The notes under the pieces: generated by a model
Database searches by the model: none
The model's input: the letters and a program-made list of their open reading frames with translations, nothing else
What the model was told of the DNA's origin: nothing
From: SURF-13 sp038924245
GTDB taxonomy: Bacteria > Pseudomonadota > Gammaproteobacteria > SURF-13
Length of the DNA: 24,480 nucleotides
NCBI GenBank assembly: GCA_038924245.1
Contig: JBCKVB010000024.1
Coordinates: forward strand, 1-24,480
Direction: 5' to 3'
Made by a program: the position numbers and the translations under genes
In this document: positions 15,405-22,302 of the stretch, piece after piece
How the letters are laid out: every line of letters starts with the position of its first letter
How positions within the stretch are numbered: the first letter of the stretch is position 1

Positions 15405-16660
15405 CAGCGATCTATCTCGCCAAATACAAGATCCTGGCTGCCGATAATGGCCACCACGTCGGACAGCATGTGGCCGCGCACCATTTCATCCAGCGCGGCG
15501 ATGTGCGCGAAGCCCGGCGCGCGCACCTTGAGGCGATAAGGTTTATTGGCCCCATCGGAAACCAGGTACACCCCGAACTCGCCCTTGGGCGCCTCCACCG
15601 CGGCATAGGCCTCCCCTTCCGGGATGCAGAACCCTTCGGTGAATAATTTAAAGTGATGGATGAGCGACTCCATGTCGCCCTTCATCTCGGTGCGCTTGGG
15701 CGGCGCGATTTTTCGATCGCCTATCATCACCGGGCCGGGATTGGCGCGCAGCCAGTCCACGCACTGCTTGACGATACGGTTGGACTGGCGCATCTCCTCC
15801 ACGCGCACCAGATAGCGATCATAGCAGTCGCCGGTGACGCCCACCGGAATATCGAAGTCGAGCCGGTCATACACTTCATACGGCTGTTTCTTGCGCAAGT
15901 CCCAGGCCACGCCGGAGCCGCGCAGCATCGGCCCGGTAAAGCCCAGGGCCAGCGCACGCTCCGCCGGCACCACGCCGATGCCCACGGTGCGCTGCTTCCA
16001 GATGCGGTTATCGGTGAGCAGGTTTTCATACTCGTCCACATAAGTAGGAAAACGACGCGTGAAGTCTTCGATGAAGTCGAGCAAGGAGCCCCGGCGGTTT
16101 AGATTGCGTTGCTCGGTTTCCTTCTCATTGTGCCAGGGTGAAGCCTGATACTGCGGCATGGCCAGTGGCAGATCACGGTATACGCCGCCGGGACGGTAAT
16201 ACGTAGCGTGCATGCGCGCGCCGGACACGGCTTCATAACAATCCAGCAAGTCCTCGCGTTCGCGGAAACAATATAGAAACACCGTCATCGCGCCGATGTC
16301 GAGCGCGTGCGCGCCAAGCCACAACAGGTGATTCAGAATACGCGTGATCTCGTCGAACATCACGCGGATGTACTGCGCGCGCAGCGGCGGCTCGATGCCG
16401 AGCAGCTTTTCCATGGCCAGCACATAACCGTGCTCGTTGCACATCATGGATACGTAATCGAGACGGTCCATGTAGCCGATGCTCTGGTTGTACGGCTTGC
16501 TCTCGACCAGTTTTTCCGTGCCGCGATGCAACAGGCCGATGTGCGGATCGGCGCGCTGCACCACCTCGCCGTCCATCTCCAGCACCAGGCGCAGCACGCC
16601 ATGCGCCGACGGGTGCTGCGGGCCGAAGTTCATGGTGTAGTTACGAATTTCCATGGGCAT
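15404..16660 (-). CDS. nuoD: NADH-quinone oxidoreductase subunit D
   Basis: NuoD (49-kDa type) lines the quinone-binding site and is related to [NiFe]-hydrogenase large subunits. The 418-residue product opens MPMEIRNYTMNFGPQHPSAHG, and the GPQHPSAHG loop holds the quinone-site histidine. Later landmarks are HRGTEKL, YLDRLDYVSM-like MDRLDYVSMMCNEH, and a C-terminal DVVAIIGSQDLVFGEIDR. The start could also be the ATG two codons later (16654). It overlaps the 3' end of nuoC by about 20 bases in another frame. Confidence 0.97.
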   Translation of the reverse strand: MPMEIRNYTMNFGPQHPSAHGVLRLVLEMDGEVVQRADPHIGLLHRGTEKLVESKPYNQSIGYMDRLDYVSMMCNEHGYVLAMEKLLGIEPPLRAQYIRVMFDEITRILNHLLWLGAHALDIGAMTVFLYCFREREDLLDCYEAVSGARMHATYYRPGGVYRDLPLAMPQYQASPWHNEKETEQRNLNRRGSLLDFIEDFTRRFPTYVDEYENLLTDNRIWKQRTVGIGVVPAERALALGFTGPMLRGSGVAWDLRKKQPYEVYDRLDFDIPVGVTGDCYDRYLVRVEEMRQSNRIVKQCVDWLRANPGPVMIGDRKIAPPKRTEMKGDMESLIHHFKLFTEGFCIPEGEAYAAVEAPKGEFGVYLVSDGANKPYRLKVRAPGFAHIAALDEMVRGHMLSDVVAIIGSQDLVFGEIDR

Positions 16661-17336
16661 TATTGTTGTTGGCGGGCATGGGCGTTGCGTAACGGTTGTC
16701 CTGACGAATCACACGCGGCACCAGCACGCGGTTTACGATGCTCACCGGCTGGTACACCACGCGCCGCTTCTCCGGGTCATAACGCATCTCGACCTGGCCG
16801 ATGAGCGGGAAATCCTTGCGCATCGGGTGGCCGATGAAACCGTAATCGGTGAGCAAACGGCGCAGATCGGGGTGCCCCTCAAACACGAGGCCGAACAGAT
16901 CAAAGGCCTCGCGCTCGTACCAGTTGGCCACCGGCCAGATGTCTATAACCGAATCCGCCAGCGGCATGTCATCGTCCAGGAAGGTCTTGACGCGCAGGCG
17001 TTGGTTGAGCGCCACCGACAGCAAGTGATACACCACCGCATAGCGTGGCCCGTCCCAGTGTTGTTCCGGATAGCCGGGGGACTCGATCACATCCTCCGCA
17101 ATCAGGCCTGCCTCGCCATGGGTGCTTTTACCGTAATCGGCGTAGTCCACGCCGCACAGGTCTATCAATTGCTCGAAGCGGAACTCCGCCTCATCACGCA
17201 GCGCGCGGCATACCTCCGGCAGCCTGGCGCGCGGTATTACGATGGTGGTTTCGCCGTGCGCCTCGACGCAGGATGTCAGCACGGATTGGAATCTGCGCGT
17301 CAAACGCGCGGCCAAGCTCTCGGTGGGATGGGCCAT
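16641..17336 (-). CDS. nuoC: NADH-quinone oxidoreductase subunit C
   Basis: NuoC (30-kDa type) is a peripheral-arm subunit without cofactors that packs against NuoD. In the 231-residue product the family signature NWYEREAFDLFGLVFEGHP, then LRRLLTDYGFIGHPMRKDFP and VEMRYD, is complete. nuoC and nuoD are separate genes here, unlike the nuoCD fusion of E. coli. It begins 9 bases after nuoB and its 3' end overlaps nuoD. The C-terminal tail (PANNNNAHGNS) is variable. Confidence 0.96.
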   Translation of the reverse strand: MAHPTESLAARLTRRFQSVLTSCVEAHGETTIVIPRARLPEVCRALRDEAEFRFEQLIDLCGVDYADYGKSTHGEAGLIAEDVIESPGYPEQHWDGPRYAVVYHLLSVALNQRLRVKTFLDDDMPLADSVIDIWPVANWYEREAFDLFGLVFEGHPDLRRLLTDYGFIGHPMRKDFPLIGQVEMRYDPEKRRVVYQPVSIVNRVLVPRVIRQDNRYATPMPANNNNAHGNS

Positions 17337-17345
17337 CGTGGTCGT

Positions 17346-17822
17346 CTAGCGGGCGATGGTGTTGGTGCGCTTGATCTTGTTCTGCAACTGGATGATGCCA
17401 TACATCAGCGCCTCCGCCGTGGGCGGGCAGCCCGGCACATAGATGTCCACCGGCACGATGCGGTCGCAGCCGCGCACCACGGAATACGAATAATGGTAAT
17501 AGCCGCCGCCGTTGGCGCACGAGCCCATCGAGATCACCCAGCGCGGCTCGGCCATTTGATCGTACACCTTACGTAGCGCGGGAGCCATTTTGTTGACCAG
17601 CGTACCCGCCACGATCATCACGTCCGACTGGCGCGGACTGGGGCGGAACAGCACGCCGAAGCGATCCAGATCGTAACGCGACGCGCCGGCATGCATCATC
17701 TCCACCGCGCAACAGGCGAGGCCGAAGGTCATCGGCCACAGCGCGCCAGAGCGCGCCCAGTTGATGAGCTTGTCGGCGCTGGTGGTAAACATGCCTTCTT
17801 CAAATACGCCTTCTATGGACAT
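17346..17822 (-). CDS. nuoB: NADH-quinone oxidoreductase subunit B
   Basis: NuoB carries cluster N2, the last electron carrier before quinone. The four ligands of the 158-residue product are the tandem cysteines C37 and C38 (FGLACCAVEMM), C102 (GSCANGGG) and C132 (VPGCPPTAEAL). The surface sequence RPSPRQSDVMIVAGT is also typical. It starts 4 bases after the nuoA stop. Length and motifs are standard. Confidence 0.97.
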   Translation of the reverse strand: MSIEGVFEEGMFTTSADKLINWARSGALWPMTFGLACCAVEMMHAGASRYDLDRFGVLFRPSPRQSDVMIVAGTLVNKMAPALRKVYDQMAEPRWVISMGSCANGGGYYHYSYSVVRGCDRIVPVDIYVPGCPPTAEALMYGIIQLQNKIKRTNTIAR

Positions 17823-17826
17823 ACGT

Positions 17827-18183
17827 TCATTCCCAGTCTAGTGCGCCTTTCTTCCATTCATAAATAAATCCAATTACCAGGATGCCAAGAAACACCACCA
17901 TGGCCATGAAACCGAACAGGCCAATCTCGTCCAGCACCACCGCCCACGGGAACAGGAAGGCGATCTCCAGATCAAAGATGATGAACAGGATGGCGACCAG
18001 ATAATAACGCACGTCGAACTTGATGCGCGAATCTTCGAACGCCTCGAAGCCGCATTCATAGGGCGACAGCTTCTCGCTGTCCGGGTGATTCGGCGCGAGC
18101 AGATAGCCGCCCACGAGGGGTATCACTCCAAAGGCGATACCCACCACGATAAACAGCAATATCGGAAGATAGTTCTCTAACAT
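17827..18183 (-). CDS. nuoA: NADH-quinone oxidoreductase subunit A
   Basis: NuoA (ND3-type) has three membrane helices and sits next to the quinone chamber. The 118-residue product contains the loop YECGFEAFEDSRIKFDVRYY with C44, which corresponds to the mobile loop cysteine of ND3, and the second helix IIFDLEIAFLFPWA with D71 and E73. It is the first gene of the operon. The predicted leader from the nearer promoter is about 100 bases, and the Shine-Dalgarno sequence is weak. Confidence 0.97.
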   Translation of the reverse strand: MLENYLPILLFIVVGIAFGVIPLVGGYLLAPNHPDSEKLSPYECGFEAFEDSRIKFDVRYYLVAILFIIFDLEIAFLFPWAVVLDEIGLFGFMAMVVFLGILVIGFIYEWKKGALDWE

Positions 18184-18256
18184 GCCGGTTTGCTACAGAA
18201 AACACCAAGATAACCGATAAAATTCAAAGTGAAGAGGTGATCTGGTAAGGGTTGTC

Positions 18257-18271
18257 AGGGCCTCATGCCCT
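18257..18271 (-). promoter_or_regulatory. Small hairpin in the nuo leader
   Basis: AGGGC, a 5-base loop and GCCCT form a perfect short stem inside the predicted nuoA leader, about 20 bases into the transcript from the nearer promoter. No T-tract follows, so it is not a terminator; its role is unknown. Confidence 0.35.
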
Positions 18272-18292
18272 TTACGAATACGGTAAATATAT

Positions 18293-18321
18293 AGTATCGC
18301 TCCGAAACTATCTTTTGTCAA
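18293..18321 (-). promoter_or_regulatory. Candidate promoter P2 of the nuo operon
   Basis: On the minus strand, a perfect TTGACA (18321-18316) and GATACT (18298-18293) are separated by 17 bases, in AT-rich sequence with TATATATTT following. The predicted start is near 18286, leaving about a 100-base leader before nuoA. This is the stronger of the two promoter candidates. Confidence 0.6.
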
Positions 18322-18385
18322 CATAGTTTTTAAACGCTACTATCTGCATATGACAATTGAGACCAGAATCGTCTACTTTAAAAGA

Positions 18386-18413
18386 CTTATATATTTAGTC
18401 AAGATTTAGTCAA
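18386..18413 (-). promoter_or_regulatory. Candidate promoter P1 of the nuo operon
   Basis: On the minus strand, TTGACT (18413-18408) and TATAAG (18391-18386) are 16 bases apart. The tandem repeat at 18393-18414 covers the -35 and the spacer, so a protein bound there would control this promoter. Confidence 0.45.
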
Positions 18414-18414
18414 G
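18393..18414. repeat. Perfect 11-bp tandem repeat upstream of nuoA
   Basis: ATTTAGTCAAG occurs twice head to tail (18393-18403 and 18404-18414), reading CTTGACTAAAT twice on the coding strand. The period of 11 bases is about one helical turn, and the copies overlap candidate promoter P1, so this could be a two-half-site operator. The resemblance of TTGACTAAAT to Rrf2/IscR-type half-sites is only suggestive. Confidence 0.65.
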
Positions 18415-18427
18415 CCCATCCTGAAAT

Positions 18428-18452
18428 AAAAAACGGCACCACCGGGGTGCTG
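18428..18452 (-). terminator. Terminator after tRNA-Leu
   Basis: On the minus strand, CAGCACC...GGTGCCG forms a stem (5 perfect GC-rich pairs, one mismatch, one further pair) with a 5-base loop, followed by T6. It begins 10 bases past the tRNA-Leu CCA end and insulates it from the nuo promoter region. Confidence 0.8.
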
Positions 18453-18461
18453 TTCATAAGT

Positions 18462-18546
18462 TGGTGCCGATGGCCGGACTCGAACCGGCACAGCTTGCGC
18501 CACAGCCACCTCAAGGCTGCGTGTCTACCAATTCCACCACATCGGC
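18462..18546 (-). tRNA. tRNA-Leu (anticodon GAG)
   Basis: The 85-base cloverleaf on the minus strand has acceptor GCCGATG/CATCGGC, a D-loop GGAATTGGTAGACAC typical of leucine tRNAs, anticodon stem CAGCC/GGCTG around TTGAGGT (GAG), a long class II variable arm, a GGTTCGAGTCC T-arm, A73 and an encoded CCA. It lies downstream of tpiA-secG, as in many Proteobacteria (compare E. coli secG-leuU). Confidence 0.98.
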
Positions 18547-18612
18547 TATGGTTTTTATCGCCGCCGAGGGCGCGCCTTCAGCCTGTAATCACGGATAATT
18601 GCCGATCTCCCT

Positions 18613-18960
18613 CTAAAAATCAGGCACATCCGGCGCGCCTTGTTGCGGGGCGGGTGCCGCGGGTACAGAGGGCAACTCGGAGGCGGGCTGGGTAACGGGC
18701 ACGTTATCCGTGACGCTCGGCGATTTATACGACTTGCCCGACATGGAGGCCAAGGTCAGGCTGATGGCGAAAAACAGGGTGGCGAGCACCGCCGTGGTGC
18801 GTGTCAGGAAATTGGCCGACCCCTGGCTGCCGAACACGGTCTGCGAGGCCCCGCTACCGAAGGCCGCGCCCACGTCCGCGCCTTTTCCGTGCTGTAATAA
18901 AATAAGCACGATCAGGGTTAACGCCACTATTACGAGCAGTATTAATAAAAATGTTATCAC
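18613..18960 (-). CDS. secG: Preprotein translocase subunit SecG
   Basis: SecG is the small accessory subunit of the SecYEG protein export channel in the inner membrane. The 115-residue product has two hydrophobic helices, about residues 3-23 and 52-72, separated by the conserved LLQHGKGADVGAAFGSGASQ and TVFGSQGSANFLTR. The proline-rich C-terminal tail is variable. It starts with GTG (18960-18958), 42 bases after tpiA; tRNA-Leu follows 66 bases past its stop. The order tpiA-secG-tRNA-Leu is widely conserved. Confidence 0.96.
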   Translation of the reverse strand: MITFLLILLVIVALTLIVLILLQHGKGADVGAAFGSGASQTVFGSQGSANFLTRTTAVLATLFFAISLTLASMSGKSYKSPSVTDNVPVTQPASELPSVPAAPAPQQGAPDVPDF

Positions 18961-19002
18961 GAAACCTGTCTCCCGCGCGCTAAGCGCGGACTCCTTTTTG
19001 GG

Positions 19003-19755
19003 CTACTCCGCCGCACAGCAGATAACCAGAAACTGCCCGGCGTGCAGCGAGGCGCCGCCGATCAGAGCGCCGTCTATATCCGGCATGGTGAAAAGCTCCG
19101 CGGCGTTATCGGCCTTGACGCTGCCGCCGTAGAGAATCTGAATTTTGCCGGCTATTGTAACATCATGGGCGGCAATGCGTCCTCTCAAGTAAGCATGCAC
19201 CTCTTGCGCCTGGGCCGGAGTGGCAGTCCTGCCGGTGCCTATCGCCCACACCGGCTCATAAGCAATTACGCCCTGCGCCAGACCCTCCACCCCCACCACC
19301 TTTAATACCGCATCCAGTTGCCGCGCCACCACCGCCTCGGTGCTATTCTGCTCCCGCTCTTGCAGCGTCTCCCCCACGCACAGGATGGGTTTAAGCCCCG
19401 CACGCAACGCCGCCGCCACCTTGAGCGCCACCAGCGCATCGTCTTCCCCATACAGGCTGCGCCGCTCGGAGTGCCCCACGATCACATAGGCGCAACCCAC
19501 ATCGCGCAGCATGGCCCCTGCTATCTCGCCGGTATAGGCTCCGTCGGTTTTATCACACAGATTCTGCGCGCCGAGCAAAATATTCGAGCCCGCAAGCTGC
19601 GCTCCGACCTCGCCTAGATAGACAAACGGCGGACACAACACCGTCTCGACATTTTTCAGCCGCGCCGCGCCCTGCTTGATCGCCCCCACCAAGGCCTGCG
19701 CACTCTTACGGGAACCATTCATCTTCCAGTTCCCGGCCACCAATTTACGGCGCAT
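19003..19755 (-). CDS. tpiA: Triosephosphate isomerase
   Basis: This enzyme interconverts dihydroxyacetone phosphate and glyceraldehyde 3-phosphate in glycolysis and gluconeogenesis (cytosol). The 250-residue TIM barrel has all catalytic residues: K11 in AGNWKMNGS, H95 in VIVGHSERRSLYGE and E167 in AYEPVWAIGTG. The phosphate-binding loops ILYGGSVKADN and GALIGGASL are also present. The ATG at 19755 is preceded by AAGGGAA. secG follows after 42 bases. Confidence 0.98.
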   Translation of the reverse strand: MRRKLVAGNWKMNGSRKSAQALVGAIKQGAARLKNVETVLCPPFVYLGEVGAQLAGSNILLGAQNLCDKTDGAYTGEIAGAMLRDVGCAYVIVGHSERRSLYGEDDALVALKVAAALRAGLKPILCVGETLQEREQNSTEAVVARQLDAVLKVVGVEGLAQGVIAYEPVWAIGTGRTATPAQAQEVHAYLRGRIAAHDVTIAGKIQILYGGSVKADNAAELFTMPDIDGALIGGASLHAGQFLVICCAAE

Positions 19756-19952
19756 GTGCGGATATTCCCTTAATCAATGACCAGCCCTTCCAACCGCGAA
19801 GCTTACCTAGAGGGGCAATAAATAGCAATCCGCCAAGCAAGGCGAGCAAACGGATTCTGTTTGCCCGTGCGGATTAAATCCCGATCCGGCGCGGGCGGCA
19901 CGTTGTCCACCATGCTGTATGGCTTGAGTCGGCCTACGAAGCCACCGGTTTT
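19756..19952. other. Intergenic stretch upstream of tpiA
   Basis: No coding sequence is visible. It must hold the tpiA promoter, but I could not find a convincing -35/-10 pair. One inverted repeat, GCAAAC-7-GTTTGC at 19846-19864, has no T-tract after it. Confidence 0.5.
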
Positions 19953-20141
19953 TCATTCTTCTGTAAAATAGTCCGAATCAATTTTCTTCAGCTCGAATAT
20001 TTCAATGGTCGAGACGCCGACGTCGTGGTCCATCATCAGTTGAGCCAAAGTCTCGCCATCAATTAAAACAATCTTCATGTCAATGCGTGATACGTATTCA
20101 ATCGCTTCGCTGGAAAAATCAGACGTGATGATAAAGAGCTT
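19953..20141 (-). pseudogene. C-terminal fragment of an Mrr-type restriction endonuclease, cut by IS30
   Basis: There is no start codon at the 5' end, but the minus strand from 20141 encodes 62 residues to a TGA at 19955-19953, with KLFIITSDFSSEAIEYVSRI, then KIVLIDGETLAQLM and GVSTIEIFELKKIDSDYF. This is the conserved end of Mrr-family restriction proteins (FITTSxFS, IVLIDGxxLAxLM, GV-polar-KKID-DYF). Mrr cleaves modified foreign DNA. Only about a fifth of a roughly 300-residue protein remains. The fragment starts exactly at the IS30 terminal repeat, so the element or a deletion it caused removed the rest. The frame is clean, which suggests recent inactivation. Confidence 0.85.
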
Positions 20142-20166
20142 GAGTTCAACTGGTCAACGCAACACC
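20142..20166 (+). repeat. IS30 left terminal inverted repeat
   Basis: It begins GAGTTCAACTGGT and ends GCAACACC. It pairs with the right end at 21 of 25 positions, with mismatches at positions 10, 14, 16 and 17. Confidence 0.8.
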
Positions 20167-20198
20167 ATCTGTTCTAATCTGGATCTGGAGGATGGTGT

Positions 20199-21358
20199 AT
20201 GGCACAAATTGGGCGACCAGGTTTATCTGTTGGTCAGAAGGCGGAACTGTGGCGTAGATGGAAGAGCGGCCAATCTTTGAGCGATATTGGTCGTGCGCTC
20301 GGCAAGCATGCCGGGTCGGTTCACGGTGTCGTTTCGTCTAATGGCGGGTTCATTCCCGCAGTCCGTCGGCGTTCCCGCTTGGCGCTGACGTTGGCCGAGC
20401 GCGAAGAGATTTCCCGTGGGATTGCCGCCGACACCTCGATCCGTCAGATAGCCGCCATGATCGGTAGAGCGCCGTCGACAGTGAGCCGCGTTGTGAACGT
20501 CATGGTGGTCGAAATACGTATCGCGCCTCTGATGCAGACTCGCAGGCATGGGGTCAAGCCCGGCGCCCCAAGCCGTGTCGGCTGGCCGTTCATCCTGCAT
20601 TGCAAAGGATCGTGGCGACAAAGCTGAAACTGGACTGGTCGCCCGAGCAAATAGCGGGATAGCTTAAACTGGAGTTTCCAGATGACGGAAGTATGCGCGT
20701 GTCCCACGAAACCATTTACCGCAGCCTATTCATTCAGGCCCGGGGCGTGCTCAAAAAGGAGCTGACTGGGCATCTGAGATCCAGGCGAATGATGCGGCGC
20801 TCCAAACACGCCAGCACCGATGGCCAGCCCCGCGGACAGATCGTTGACGGGGTGTCCATACGGGAACGCCCGGCTGACGTTGAAGACCGTGCCATTCCAG
20901 GCCATTGGGAGGGCGACTTGATTACGGGTTCCAGGAACACCCATATCGCGACTTTGGTTGAGCGTCATTCACGCTTCACCATGCTCGTGAAGGTCCCGGG
21001 CAAAGACACCGCCAGCGTGGTGGGGGCGCTGAGCAAACAAGTGCGTAAACTGCCATCCCAACTGCGCCGATCATTGACCTGGGACCGAGGCATGGAGATG
21101 GCGCACCACAAGAAGTTTACCGTCGCGACGGACGTGCAAGTCTACTTCTGCGACCCGCAAAGTCCTTGGCAGCGCGGCACGAACGAAAATACGAACCGAT
21201 TGCTGCGCCAGTACTTCCCGAAGGGCACTGATCTATCCGGTTACTCCCAGTCGGACTTGAATAAAGTGGCGCTACGCCTGAATCAGCGCCCTCGAAAGAC
21301 CTTGGGATATTACACGCCGGCGGCTATACTTGAAGCAGGTGTTGCAATCACCGGTTGA
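20199..21358 (+). pseudogene. IS30-family transposase, frameshifted and with an amber codon
   Basis: The first 100 codons give a good N-terminal region (MAQIGRPGLSVGQKAELWRR, SDIGRALGKHAGSV) and a second helix-turn-helix (IRQIAAMIGRAPSTVSR). After N100 (AAC at 20496-20498) one C appears deleted: the expected AACCGTCAT reads AACGTCAT. The right frame then resumes as HGGRNTYRASDADSQAW. A second lesion at 20660-20662 turns the tryptophan expected after SPEQIAG into TAG. The rest is intact: MRVSHETIYRSLFIQ, then the DDE core with D in GHWEGDLI, D in TWDRGMEM and E in RGTNENTNRLLRQYFP. Transposition would need help from another copy. Confidence 0.9.
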
Positions 21359-21362
21359 ACTC
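21338..21362 (-). repeat. IS30 right terminal inverted repeat
   Basis: On the minus strand it begins GAGTTCAACCGGT and ends GCAACACC, and it includes the last codons of the transposase reading frame. It matches the left end at 21 of 25 positions. Confidence 0.8.
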
Positions 21363-21395
21363 ACAACGGCGTACTTCGCGGGGGAAGTCCTGTGA
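21363..21395 (+). pseudogene. Tail of IS-A orfA
   Basis: The frame reads TTAYFAGEVL then TGA (21393-21395). This matches the usual OrfA ending ...KKATAYFAK in IS3-family elements. The stop overlaps the orfB GTG as GTGA, the normal arrangement. Confidence 0.7.
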
Positions 21396-22302
21396 AGTAC
21401 GCCTGGATGGATCAACAGCGCAACCGCTGTGCCCTGTCCGAGATGGGTGCCGTGCTGGATGTCAGCGTCAGCGGCTATCGTGCCTGGAAACGCGGAGGAT
21501 GCCCCGGACGCAAGCGCTTGATCGACACCCAAATGCTGGCCTTGATCCGGGCTATTCACACCGAATTCAAAGGGGCCTATGGCAGCCCGAGGATGGTGGA
21601 CGAACTGCGCGGGCGCGGCTTCCCCGCCTCCAAGGGGCGCGTGGAACGCCTGATGCGGGAGAACGGCATCCGGGCTCGCCACAAGCGGTGCTATCTCGCC
21701 ACAAGCGGTGCTATAAGGCCACGACGGACTCTAATCACAGCCTGCCTATCGCCCCCAACCTACTGGACAGGAACTTCACCCCGGCGGCGCCCAACCGTGT
21801 CTGGACATCGGACATCACCTACCTCTGGACGGATGAGGGCTGGCTCTATCTGGCCGTCGTGCTCGACCTGTTCAACCGCGAGGTGGTGGGCTGGTCGATC
21901 AAACCGAGAATGACGGCGGACATCGTGACGGATGCGTTGACGATGGCCTGGTTCAGGAGAAAACCCGCGCTGGGTGTGTTGCATCACTCGGATCGGGGAA
22001 GCCAGTACGCCAGCCGGGCGTTCCAGAACAAGCTTGCCGAGTACGGCATGATCTGCTCGATGAGCCGCCAGGGTAACTGCTGGGACAATGCGCCGACGGA
22101 GAGTTTCTTCAACAGCCTGAAGAACGAACGGGTGCATGGCACCCGCTACGCCACGCGAAGCAGCGCGATGGCCGACCTGTTCGATTACATCGAGCCGTTC
22201 TACAACCGGAAACGCCGTCACTCGACCCTCGGCAGCAAGTCGCCGATCCATTTTCTGCAAGACTGGGTCAGCACTCAACATGATGAAAAACTGGTAGCAT
22301 GA
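21392..22302 (+). pseudogene. IS-A orfB transposase, frame broken by a 20-bp duplication
   Basis: Starting at GTG 21392, the frame gives VKYAWMDQQRNRCALSEMG and the HTH_21 part KGAYGSPRMVDELRGRGFP up to ENGIRARHKRCY. There a tandem 20-bp duplication (21675-21714) throws it out of frame. Removing one copy restores KATTDSNHSLPIAPN and then the rve integrase core: D in RVWTSDITYLW, D in VLHHSDRGSQYAS and E in GNCWDNAPTESFFNSLKNE, ending FLQDWVSTQHDEKLVA. All three catalytic residues survive, so the duplication is the main lesion inside orfB. Confidence 0.9.
21675..21714 (+). repeat. Exact 20-bp tandem duplication inside IS-A orfB
   Basis: CTCGCCACAAGCGGTGCTAT occurs twice head to tail (21675-21694 and 21695-21714). 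Twenty is not a multiple of three, so the second copy shifts the frame. It looks like a replication-slippage event. Confidence 0.95.

Larger units (their letters stand above)
20142..21362 (+). mobile_element. IS30-family insertion sequence, decayed
   Basis: The element is about 1221 bp and is bounded by 25-bp imperfect terminal inverted repeats that match at 21 of 25 positions (20142-20166 and 21338-21362). It holds one transposase gene with two disabling lesions. The left flank is an mrr fragment and the right flank is the end of an IS3-family orfA. The flanks are unrelated and I see no matching 2-3 bp target duplication, which points to a deletion next to the element after insertion. The exact outer bases could shift by a few positions. 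Confidence 0.85.

Noticed and set aside
16653..17576. 307-codon plus-strand open frame opposite nuoC and nuoB
   Set aside because: It crosses two real genes and their gap on the other strand and has no domain signature.
19846..19864. Inverted repeat GCAAAC-7-GTTTGC as a terminator for mrr
   Set aside because: No T-tract follows on either strand and the stem is only 6 bp, half of it AT; chance is a good explanation.
20077..20280. Plus-strand open frame beginning before the IS30 and running into it
   Set aside because: It starts on the antisense of the mrr remnant and crosses the IS30 terminal repeat; it is an accidental frame.
21355..21714. Start of the longer plus-strand frame that ends as IS-A orfB
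   Set aside because: Its first part is out of frame with the transposase and only joins the true frame after the 20-bp duplication; it is not a real N-terminus.
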